Shown here in pieces: positions 1 to 9,744 of a DNA stretch of 64,000 bases. Source of the DNA: Coprinus comatus (lineage: Eukaryota > Basidiomycota > Agaricomycetes > Agaricales > Agaricaceae); NCBI GenBank assembly GCA_034638255.1, contig JAWPGT010000014.1, positions 186,001 through 250,000 of the forward strand. Direction: 5' to 3'. The notes under the pieces were generated by a model, which searched no databases, was not told the origin of the DNA, and saw nothing but the letters and a program-made list of their open reading frames with translations. Made by a program: the position numbers and the translations under genes. Within the stretch, counting starts at the first letter, position 1; each line of letters opens with the position of its first letter.

Positions 1-349
1 AAAAGAAAAGAACGGCCGACCACCGAGACGGATCTATTCCGTGGTTAGCATACCAAATTCTCCATCGACACCTACTCCTGTTCGTCATTCATCGGATGGC
101 CCACCGCTTAGCAATCCTACACGTCGAGATACTTTTTGGCGATTCGTACCGGCCATCCTTTCTCCTCCGGCCATTTCTCAATCGTCACCAAAGAGTTCTA
201 CCAGTGTATCTGCTGCTGTTGAGCCAAAACCCCGAAAAGGAGATGTCGTATGTCTCTCGTACAGAACACTCGATGATGCGGGTATGCGACGATTGGAGGG
301 AAGGAGTGATCATCGTCCGGTTATTGGTGCTTATGCTGTGTATTTTTGA
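1..349 (+). CDS. Inositol polyphosphate 5-phosphatase, C-terminal fragment
   Basis: The frame is open from the left edge (first full codon at base 2) to a TGA at 347-349, so only the last ~115 residues are present. The final segment, DAGMRRLEGRSDHRPVIGAY, contains the SDHRPV motif that closes the endonuclease/exonuclease/phosphatase fold of inositol 5-phosphatases (synaptojanin/INP5x type), where the Asp-His pair is catalytic. Upstream is a Ser/Pro-rich stretch of about 70 residues, probably a loop or linker ahead of the last beta strand. The earlier catalytic motifs would lie outside the window. The gene converges on the ribosomal protein gene to its right, with 276 bp between stop codons. 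Another member of the same phosphatase superfamily is possible because only the last motif can be seen. Confidence 0.6.
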   Translation, partial: KEKNGRPPRRIYSVVSIPNSPSTPTPVRHSSDGPPLSNPTRRDTFWRFVPAILSPPAISQSSPKSSTSVSAAVEPKPRKGDVVCLSYRTLDDAGMRRLEGRSDHRPVIGAYAVYF

Positions 350-625
350 CGCACATAATCAAACCAGGAACATCGTTAAACTCTGAAGATACCCAATAGT
401 AATGTAGAATATGAATAATAATATAACATGCAATAATAGGCGTACCTCCCAATGCAATAGTTTTTCAAATGAAAGATCAGGTGTAACTGGAATTGACTGA
501 AAGTTCTGACACTTTGTGATCACACGTTCACCGGTCACATTTTTCCAGCAAAGTAAATTTCAAGACTTGTATCAAAATTACAAAAATACGAGGACGTCTG
601 AAACCTATACTACAAAACTGACAGA

Positions 626-1172
626 TTAAGCAGAGATGGTTACTTCGACCTCGACACCAGGCTCCAAGCTGATGCTGGTCTGAGAAACAATTTGCAAATT
701 CATCTTTTAGTATACACATTGCAAAATCACTCACGATTTGCTTGACGATCTCGCTGGAAGCGTGCAAGTCGATCAAACGCTTGTGAACCTTGAGTTCATA
801 ACGGTCCCAGGTCTTGGAACCCTCACCGCAGGGCTATTCATTATATCAGGAATCAATCTATATGGTTTCGAAGGGTATATTATAACTTACAGTCTTACGG
901 GTGGTGATTTTTAAGACCTTAGTGGGGAGACGGACGGGGCCCTTGACGCGGAGCTGCTTGTCCTTGGCCCTGTTGATGAGGTCGGTGGAGACTGTAAGGA
1001 CGTTACATTTAGTACAATCTATGTGATATGAAAAGAGTGTCAAATACGAACACTTCTCCAAGTTCTTGACATTGCTGCTGGTGAGGGTAATACGGATTTT
1101 GTGGATCTTGGCTCCGGGGACAGGTGCACCCGTAGCATCGTATTCTTTTTCTCCCTTAGCGACGTAACTCAT
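626..1172 (-). CDS. RPS20: 40S ribosomal protein S20 (uS10)
   Basis: Structural protein of the small ribosomal subunit head. Four exons: 1172-1052, 991-891, 833-735 and 679-626, giving 375 nt and 124 residues, close to the usual 119-122. Diagnostic segments are [39 protein letters not shown] and [17 protein letters not shown], all hallmarks of eukaryotic S20. Every intron has a GT donor and an AG acceptor and frame is kept through all junctions; the first junction splits a Phe codon (T/TC). Compared with animal S20 the N-terminus is slightly longer ([20 protein letters not shown]). It shares a 258-bp upstream region with the divergent SAF4 gene. Confidence 0.97.
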
Positions 1173-1430
1173 TGTAGCTCTTGAAATGAGTCAGAAGGTG
1201 ACTTTATTTTGCGAAAGGTTGATTAGTTTGGAGATCCCAAAGAAAAAAATAGTGGCAATACCATACCTAAGGCTTGGTTGAGTTGTGTAGATGCAACCGA
1301 AATTAGAGTTCAATATCCACAAAAGTTTCGGCTATTACCGAAGATTGAGTGTCCGCTTTCGGCCAAATTGGCTTGTGTCATGGGGAAAGTGACGTTCATC
1401 GTTTGCTGAGAGCACGGAATACTAGCAATT
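1173..1430. promoter_or_regulatory. Divergent promoter between RPS20 and SAF4
   Basis: The 258 bp separating the start codons of RPS20 (minus) and SAF4 (plus) must hold both promoters. I see no convincing TATA box. A ribosomal protein gene paired with a splicing factor suggests co-expression in growing cells, but this is inference from the arrangement only. Confidence 0.5.
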
Positions 1431-2641
1431 ATGCAAGGCTTCAATAAGTGCGCATTTCTTACCTTTTCCTTCGAATGTGTACTAAATATCTGTTAGATAT
1501 TACCCGCCGGATTATGATCCGTCGCAAGGAAGTCTCAATAAAGTCAGAGGCGAGGCTCGCAACTACTCTAAACCATAAGCACCTCTGACCATACGTCACA
1601 GGTAAACATGCCCTCGGCGACAGGGCTCGAAAGATTGATCAAGGCATCCTAATTACTCGATTCGAGTTACCATTCAACATATGGTGGTACGTTTTAACCT
1701 ATCACTTTCGGTGTTACAATATGTTTCTGAAATTACCCGTTATTTCTTTTTCAGTGGTACATGTAACAATCACGTTGGGATGGGAGTTAGGTATAACGCC
1801 GAGAAGAAGAAGATAGGAAACTATTATTCGACGCCTATATATTCATTCCGCTGCAAGTGTCATCTCTGTGATGGCTGGTTTGAAATACAAACCGACCCAA
1901 AGGTGAGAGTTCTATAAAGGAAACTCTACATCACATTTTATTTACCTCACCATCAACCAGAACACACGATATGTAGTAACCTCTGGAGCTCGTCAAAAAG
2001 ATGAAGACTGGAACCCAGAGGAAAACGGTGGATTTGCTATTCATGGTTAGCGCGTTACGATTCTTTATTTCTTTTGGTTTATGGCTCACATACTTTTAGA
2101 AACAGAACAGAAAGCTCCAGATGATCCTCTGGCAGCACTCGAGAAGACGTCCGAAGCCCAAAACAATCTAACCATAGTTCAAATTCCACGGATGGAAGCA
2201 TTGCAATCTGTATCTGAACACTATAACTCGGATCCCTACTCTCTTTCTCTCAAAGTGCGTAGGAAATTCCGAGAGGAAAAGAAGATAGATCAAGCAAAAC
2301 GTAAAGCCAATGAAGAGCTTAAAGGCCGCTATGGATTACCTGCGTCACTTAGTCTTCTTGAAGACGATCAGAAAGCAAGGGATGAAGCCAAGGTAGCCTG
2401 GAATGCAGCCAGACAACAATCGAAATCTGAAGAAAATAACAAACGACGTCGAATAGGCGGTGTCGAGGTTCCGTTGACCTCGTCAAGCAAACGTATTTCA
2501 GGCTCATCCGGCCCACGACCGTCGGCTCTAGACTCTCTAACAGCGCAAATTCTGCAGAATACCGCCAAGAAGAGTGGGTCCTCAGCTTCATCTTCTCGAA
2601 CATCGTCGTCCAAGATCACACTTCCCATCCGTAAACCTTGA
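1431..2641 (+). CDS. SAF4: Spliceosome-associated CWC16/Yju2-family protein (CCDC130/Saf4 type)
   Basis: Splicing factor of the CWC16 family. Six exons (1431-1447, 1497-1549, 1602-1686, 1755-1902, 1961-2045, 2100-2641) give 309 residues. The N-terminus MQGFNKYYPPDYDPSQGSLN is typical of the family. The two CxxC pairs of the zinc-binding region are visible in IWCGTCNNHVGMG and FRCKCHLCDGW, followed by NYYSTPIYSF just upstream and TDPKNTRYVVTSGAR downstream. The C-terminal half is charged, predicted helical (RRKFREEKK) and then Ser-rich. Exon 1 is only 17 nt. The second intron (1550-1601) begins with GC rather than GT: this is the only junction I found that joins SLNKVRG to KHALGDRARK in frame. 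Family assignment is firm; the choice of CCDC130/Saf4 over Yju2 rests on the ending and the GVRYNAEKKKIGNYY block. Confidence 0.92.
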
Positions 2642-3031
2642 CACTTAATTTTCTATGCTTCGCTTCATCACGCTGTATCACATACCCTACCTGTACTTGT
2701 ACTCTATCACACATTTTTTAGAATATTGTTGTTTTTGCCAGAAGTTGGTTCGATTTTTTTGCAAGAAGTCGATAGCAAGAACAACAAATAAGAATACACA
2801 GCACAGGGAAGAGTAAAAACAAGCCGCTAGTACTAAAACAAAGGTGACATCAAGCTCCAAAGAAGTAAAAAGACAGACACCATAAGATAAGGCCAGATAT
2901 TCGAGTAAGAATTAGGATGCTAACAGTAAAACATAGTATGAGACGAAGCAAGCCCAAACCAGCAAAGAGAAAAATGAAGGAAAAAAAAATCAAACAAAGA
3001 AATATACCGTAAACTGTAGTAGCACAAGCTA
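2642..3031. other. Convergent 3' intergenic region
   Basis: 390 bp between the stop codons of SAF4 (plus) and the SWI1-like gene (minus). It is A-rich on the plus strand and should contain both 3' UTRs and polyadenylation regions. I see no coding signal in it. Confidence 0.6.
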
Positions 3032-6000
3032 TCAAGTGAAGATTGGCCAAGGTTGATCTAGTGTGTTCATGGAGCCATCCCATTTCCAGTCATTGGGTTG
3101 AAAGAAGGCCGATTCTCCTCCATCAATCTCTTTCCACAGACCAAGACGTGTCAAATCCAAGTCATCCGTCTTGGCTTCACCGGCTGTATTCGGTGCACCA
3201 TCGGTCGCTGCCTCGTTACCCGAGTTAGATCCCGGGCTTGGATTTGTCGTAGAAGAAGAAGATATGAGTTCAGGGGTTTTGGAGTCATCATCCTCCCCAT
3301 CTTGTTGTGTTCCGCCGAGGGTGAAGTCAAAGTACTTCTCAAATTCGTCTTTGGGAATCATGGGTGACAAGGGTGTGACGTATGAGATCGTACTCTCGTC
3401 GATGTTGCCAGGTACGGTACCACAACCCTTTAGCAAGTTATTGAGCGTATCCGATAAACCTTCGGGTTCCTGTTGCGAGTCATTCTGAGCCATCTTAATG
3501 ATCTCTGCCATGTGGGCAAGGAAGGTATTCGCATCCTCCTCAGTCTTGATATTGTTGACCATTGTGTTCCGTTGTTGCAACTCTTCATTAGGAGGACCAT
3601 CCCAATCTACTTTGGGACGCTTGGGAGGGGAAGGTTGGTCTGATGCTCCGTTAGAATTACCGGGACTGTACGGCGACCCATTGGCATTAGGATCATCCTC
3701 TTCGCGTGGCCGTTTCATACTACCATTGGTACTGGTAGATGTTTGAGGCTGCATTTGTTCGGGTGCAGGGGTAGATGGAGGTGGCTTAGCGGCAATTGCG
3801 GAAGGCATGACCTGCGATTTGGACTTGCGCCTAACGGGTTGCTTGGGTTTGGCCATAGCTTTGCCTTTGGGAGATTTGGGAGCAGAGGGCGATGTTGCGG
3901 TAGCAGTAGGTGTGGGAGCATTGGTAGCAGCGGGAGTGGAAGCAGCAGCAGCAGGGGACGGAGCAGTATTGTTAGGAGTTGATGCAGTCGGACCTTTCCT
4001 AACAGGTACGGGACGGTTGGTGACGGCCGGGGATGGTTGCATACCATGTTGAGGACCCATCGACATTTGGTGTGGTTGTTGTGAGGTAGGAGGTGCATGA
4101 TGGGGGTGTAATTGTGGAGAAGGATGAACCATATTAGACCTAGGAATGCCTTCAGGAGGCGATTGAGCAGAATTGTTCATGTTGTTTGGTACAGCTCCAG
4201 GATGTGGTTGGGGCATTTGAGGAGGGAGACCAGCGGGATGTGCCTGCATCCCAGGTGCCTGATGCATTGGGTTTGACATCTGTTGGCCAGACTGTTGACC
4301 CGCTTGTTGCACATGTGCCTGGTTTGCCTGGTGAGCATGTTGTTGCAGATGGTTGAGGTATTGTGTCCTCTGGACCAACACCTGTTGTTGATGCGAAAAC
4401 ATCTCCAGAATCTTCTGTAGCTCTGCAGCTATTTGTCTGAGCGTGTCAAGGGTCAAAATGAACCTAGGCTGTCCACCCGACAAGAATTGCCTTTGGGTTG
4501 AAATCATGGAGCACTATTCGCAAGGTGATTAGAACCGGAATGAGAGTTTGCATAGATATACATACGAAAGCAACCGCTTTTTGTGTAGTTTGTGGACTCT
4601 GGATCAGAAGATGCAACATGTGCAACCGGTCATTTAGGTCAATACAATGGCGATAGGTGGCACCAAGGAGGTTATTGAATTCATTGCGTTGTTCGTATGG
4701 AATGTCGTAATTCTGGCCTAACAGGCTTTCTAATTGAGGACCTGAAAAATAGACTATCAACAAAATATCGACTGGAACTAGTACTATTCGAGTGCTCACC
4801 TTTTTTGAAGTCCTCCTTCATCCTGTTGACTAGCTCGATGGCAGCCTTCGCATTGTCCGGGTTACGCACGAGCAGTGGGTTAGGTATAGGCAAATTATGT
4901 TGGATACCAGGTCTACTCATCGCAGCCATTTGTTGTTGTTTGAGAAGCATTTGTTGACGCAATAACGCCGTTTGGGGATCAAGCCCATTCTGGAGCCCAT
5001 TAGCCTCGGACAAACCTCCTACGCCAGATGCATTTCTGGCTTGGCGCACCTGGGTTTGGAATCGTTTGGTTTCTTGAGCGATCCTCTGCAATTGACCTCG
5101 ATTTTGTTCAACCACGGCGATGATGTTCTCAGGAACTCCTCGACTATGTAGCTCCGCACTGCTCAAATTTGCGTATTGCAACATTTGTGGATTAGGTCCG
5201 CGTAAAGGAGGACCGTTGCCATTGGGAGCGGAACCAGGTAAGCCCGCAACTCCAGCATTAGGTCCGGGGCGAGGAATATTCATGTTGGGATGCATACCAG
5301 CTCTTATTGCATTGGCGGCATTAGGGTTTCCGGAGCCAAATGTTGGATTTCCTGTGAAGGAACGAAGGTAGAATTGTTCAAATTCCAACAAATATTTCCC
5401 GTAAACATGCGCAAGTTGTTGAGCGACTGCAGGTCCTGATTTGTCTGGTTCACGATCAGAACCTGGAAACTGGACAAAACCCATCCTTCCACCGACAATA
5501 TGCCAGGATTCAGTATCATTAACCTAAGAGATATCAGTAAAACTGTCATAATAACGTATTTTTCAAACGAGACACACCTTTTGGAACCCTCCTTCGGTCA
5601 TAACAATGGCGTGTAAGTGTGCTAAATCAATGCGTTGATCGTTGACACTTAGGAGCGCTTGATCAACCTTCATTCCTTTTCGTTGCATAAACGAGTTAAA
5701 TGTTGCGTCAAACTTGGGCTTTTCGAATGGAGGAGGCCAGACGTTATTGCCCATGTTCATCGGTCGCTGCGGCATCGCAGCAGTCGGATTTCCCGCACCG
5801 TTATTTCCGTTTGTTGGATTGAAATTCATCGGGAAATTTTGCTTATTTGCCATGGCTACCTGAACATTCTTTGGACCTGGAAAGGGGCTTCCGAGTTGTG
5901 AAGGCGCCGGCATGCCCGGTGGATTAGGTGTTGGGCCCGATCTCGGGACATTTCCAGCAGATAAAAGATGATTAGATAATGATGGTTGTTGATGAAGTGT

Positions 6001-7549
6001 AGGATTTGGTCCGTTCGACGATTGAGGGTGTGAACCAGGTTGGAGTTGAGCATTCTGCTGTGGTAATCCATTTCCGCGACCCATATTTCCATTTTTTTCA
6101 AAACCTTGTGGATGTACCCCTTGTTGGTTCCAGGGGTTTTGTCCGGGGACACGCGACATACCATCAGCACTGATTTTATAGAACAAAAAGGAGCGTTAGT
6201 GAGGAGAATTAACGAATGGTGTCGACTCACAGTCCACCGTTTTGGTATTGTTGCTGATTCACCATTCGTGCGATGAACTCCCGTTTGGCCTCGACTTCTC
6301 CTTGAAGATTGCGAAATTTCACTCGTAGTTCCGCCGTCGGTGCCACCCGCATCTGTGTTAGGATGTTATGCATTTCAGATTCGGCAGTCACGAGATGCTG
6401 TCGAGCACTCGTCAGACGCTCATTAACTTCTTGTATAGTCATTGGCGCAACGGCACGACGTGTAGGATTTATCCCTATCGAAGCATGTTGCATGCCAGGA
6501 GGAGGATGTTGTGGAGCACCTTGCATAGGGTTCATATTCGAGGGATGAGGAGATGGCCGCCGAATAGCTTCGTTGGACATTGCCGGAGAAGAAAAAATGT
6601 CAACAGATCCCGGCTGATTAACTCCAGCAGGTTGCAGGTGCTGCTGGTCGCGCGATTGTGGGTTCTGCTGCATTTGAGACGATTGCTGATTCAGCTTGGC
6701 CGCATTGAACAAGACGCCATTTTGAGGCTGCGCGAGCATGAGTTCGAGTTGCCTGTTCAGATGACCATTATTCTGCATCAACAGTGTTGGATTACGTTGC
6801 TGGACAGAAGCCGCATTAAGGCCAGGATTCTGGTTTGGCACGGGGCCCATATTTGGAAAGCCGGTGTTAGCCATGTGGGCAGACTGGGATTGATTATTTG
6901 AAGAGCCGTCAGAGAAAGACTGTGGGTGATTTGCACCTAGAGAGCCCATTGCACCAGCAGCAGCAGCCTGCTGTGGAGACATGCCCAGGCCAAACTGTGG
7001 CTGAGATTGGCCTTGTTGTGGCATCTGAGAAGTTTGGGCGTTCATTCTTGCACCAGCAAAGAGACCTTGCATCTGTAAGGAGGGGATCAGCACTGGCTAT
7101 ACGGAGATGATGGGACGAACATCCGAGAACATCGAACATCCGAGGCAGAAATTCAAGGAGAAAAGGAACATATAGGGGAACGAGGGATAGAGTAAAGCAC
7201 GAGAACTCGAAGGAGCTCAGCCGAGAAAGCAAGCTCCCACGCACGAAAGACCAAAGACCGCGGGGTATGCGGGAAGGAGGCAGAAGAGGGCAGAGGGGGC
7301 CATGTTGCTCACCTGTTGGTTTGCCTGCTGTGGGTCTTGGTTCATGTCCATGCCGCTGCTAGGTCTGAACTGTTGCTGCTGCTGCATCTGCCACATCCGG
7401 GGCTGGTCAGGAAAGGACTGGTGGTCCGGCTGCTGGTGAGGCTGCTGTTGTTGGCCCTGCTGGTGGGATTGTTGAGACTGCTGTTGTTGCAGGAGAGCGG
7501 GGTTATTGAAGTTGGGGATCACTGAATATTGGGGAAAGCGATCGGTCAT
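3032..7549 (-). CDS. SWI1: SWI1-like ARID subunit of the SWI/SNF chromatin remodeller
   Basis: Large Gln/Pro/Asn-rich nuclear protein with one ARID (BRIGHT) DNA-binding domain, as in yeast Swi1 and animal ARID1. Six exons (7549-7313, 7072-6231, 6169-5578, 5523-4800, 4741-4566, 4513-3032) sum to 4053 nt, 1350 residues. The ARID spans two exons: FNSFMQRKGMKVDQALLSV, then RIDLAHLHAIVMTEGGFQKV, joined across an intron to NDTESWHIVGGRMGF and continuing to LAHVYGKYLLEFEQFYL, at roughly residues 540-660. The N-terminus is a poly-Gln region. The C-terminal third is Ala/Pro/Ser-rich with basic patches (KGKAMAKPKQPVRRKSKSQ) resembling a nuclear localisation signal. The first intron is 240 nt, about five times the local norm. 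The role follows from the family. Confidence 0.85.
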
Positions 7550-8196
7550 TATCCGCGTCGCGAAGGGGGGAGAAGACCTTGATGGACTAGCGGGAGAGGT
7601 GAGCTTGGGAGCTTCCGGGACCGCGCAGGGCGGTGAGCAGAGTCCTTGGTTTTGGGGAGGATGGGGGAGGGGCGGATAGACTAGGCTGGGGAGAGGAGTG
7701 GTGGATGTGGGAGCGAAACGAGGACTCGCAGGCTGTGGCTGACAAGATTCCTGTGTTTGGCAACCCCCTCATCAAAAAATACAAAAGAAATGAATTTCTA
7801 CCTCACCCCTCCCCCCCCCCCTTCTCTAAAAATACACCCATCTGCGCTCGGACCATCCCCTCTCTTCTCCACATCCTTTCCTCCTCCATTACACTCCTCC
7901 ACCCTAATCGGCCCTCTGTCGGACCTCACCCACCAATACGAGCATCAGACACCGATGACCGATAGTCTACCGAGTGTAGCATCTAATCGACTAATCTCGG
8001 CACACTTTCGGGTGACCTGTGACTCAATTAATCTAGTCTAGTCTATAGACCCCCCCCCCGTCGAATATTGAAGCTGCAACAAATACAACAAACACAGTCA
8101 TGTGTAGTCCATCCGCATAGCACGGGAATACTTTTATTTTACATTATACAACACAGGTGTCTGTCTATAGATACACTTGTAATAAACGAACGAACA
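7550..8196. other. Upstream region of the SWI1-like gene
   Basis: 647 bp between the SWI1-like start codon and the stop codon of the VTT gene, both on the minus strand. It contains two long C runs on the plus strand (near 7805-7822 and 8050-8060) and pyrimidine-rich stretches, likely part of the SWI1 promoter. Open frames here are low-complexity and unsupported. Confidence 0.5.
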
Positions 8197-9508
8197 TCAT
8201 CTACTTCCACCCGGTCCAGCTGGGTCGAGAGTTATGACAGTATCGCTTTCAATATCCACTAGTTTAGGCTCGTCCGATATTGAAGGTCCAGCCTCCAAGA
8301 TAATGTCGTCGTCCTCATCCTCATAGAAACTGTCCATGTCATCTTCCCGCCTTAACAACAGTCGTTCACCCGCTTTCTTAGCCAAAACTGGGCCACCAAC
8401 TGCCAGAATCCTATCTTCAGAATCCGCATAATCCCCTTCCTCTGCGATCAACAATCCTTCTTCTTCCTCGCCCAGTTCGACTTTGCTCCGAAACCAATAC
8501 CGAAGACCAACGGGGATCATTACACCGACCACTACAGCAGCCAATCCAAAGAAGTTGCGCCAGCTGATCAAATGAAAGTCGTCTGCGCTTGTCATGTCGT
8601 CTAGTCCACCACCAATGGTGGTATGAATGACAGAGACGCCCAGAATGCCTAGTGCTGTGCTGAACCAAAAGGGTATAACGCCGATGCCTACATGGGGACA
8701 GACGACATTAACGACCCAATGTGGAGGTAGAGGCGCAATACGCAGGACGATGAGGAACGAGATCATGTTTTCTTTGTTGGCTTGAATCTTGTCCCCCCAC
8801 TTGTCAAGGATGGCTTTCCACTTTGGCAGGGTGAGAAGGGCCGGACCAAGGGCCGCCGAGATGAGATAACACAGAGTAGCGCCGGTTGCAACACAACAGC
8901 AAGCGAGTGGCAGGGCACGAGCAACACCCCAGACGGCACCTCCCAATATGGAGAGATACATGGAGCCTGGTAATGAAAAGGCCTGAAGGCTACGGAAGAT
9001 AGTTAGCGCAAATAGATGAGTGGATGTGTAAAGAAACGAACAAAAGGTAGGTGGTGACATAACAGACGAATATACGAGTGGGATAGATGTCGCGGTATTT
9101 TTTTAGAAGAGTATTAAGGTCCTGAAGCTGTTGGAAAGATTTTGGAATGCGCAGCATAGGCCGGTCCGCTCTAATGATGGCATGGCACAAGTGTCAACAA
9201 GGTGGCACGCAAGTGAAGATCAGTACGTACTCCTCGAGAGTGGGTAGGGCCAACCACAAAGTGCCCCCGAGCAGCAGTGTGCTAATAACAAAGATACAGG
9301 CCATCTTTAGAGTTGCATTGAATATGATTTTTGCTGATGATGGCTGGGTAGGTTCAACGGGTATTGTGGCACCATAAGTAGGAGTGCTCGGGTCCAAGAG
9401 GTGAGCAGAGGGATTAGAGGATCTATCGTCGTCTGAAGGAGCGACAGTTTGGAGGGTGTATACAGAGGCATTGCTATGAAGGGCAAGACTTGGGTCGGGC
9501 GGGTGCAT
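8197..9508 (-). CDS. VTT-domain membrane protein (TMEM41/TVP38 family)
   Basis: Polytopic ER/Golgi protein of the VTT (DedA, SNARE-associated) family; TMEM41B and VMP1 relatives are lipid scramblases. Three exons (9508-9231, 9170-9042, 8989-8197) give 399 residues. After a Ser/Pro-rich cytosolic N-terminus there is a first membrane helix (LKMACIFVISTLLLGGTLWLA). The VTT core follows: FSLPGSMYLSILGGAVWG, the amphipathic turn, then VLRIAPLPPHWVVNVVCPHV, which matches the R-x-x-P re-entrant motif of the family. The C-terminus is acidic (MDSFYEDEDDD) and probably cytosolic. The GSMYLSILGG segment is nearer to TMEM41 than to TVP38. The start codon lies 236 bp from the divergent Zn2Cys6 factor. Confidence 0.85.
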
Positions 9509-9744
9509 GGTGGAGAGAGGATGGGATTGGGATGAAATTGGATGGTAGAGTTGAAGAGGCGGTCGGCACGGATATCAGACAGAATTACTAATTATTTAGC
9601 CCTAGGTTAGGGTTTGGACAAACAGAAGCAAATTTTGTATTGGCTAGTGATTGGTACAAGGCAGATGCTCGTCGTCAACAGCACTGAGGACTGCTAGATA
9701 TCCCGACATACACGTACACCCTCAGTTGTGATAGAGACTACAGG
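9509..9744. promoter_or_regulatory. Divergent promoter between VTT gene and Zn2Cys6 factor
   Basis: 236 bp between two outward-facing start codons. It contains a short palindromic telomere-like motif, CCCTAGGTTAGGGTTT, near 9601-9616. Such motifs are known in other eukaryotic promoters, but nothing here shows function. Confidence 0.45.

Noticed and set aside
3715..4098. Leu-rich minus-strand frame inside the SWI1-like gene
   Set aside because: A frame-shifted shadow of the Ala/Pro/Ser-rich coding exon; repetitive codons keep several frames open.
9601..9616. Telomere-like CCCTAGGTTAGGGTTT in the VTT/Zn2Cys6 promoter
   Set aside because: A single degenerate unit, no array; not evidence of an interstitial telomere.
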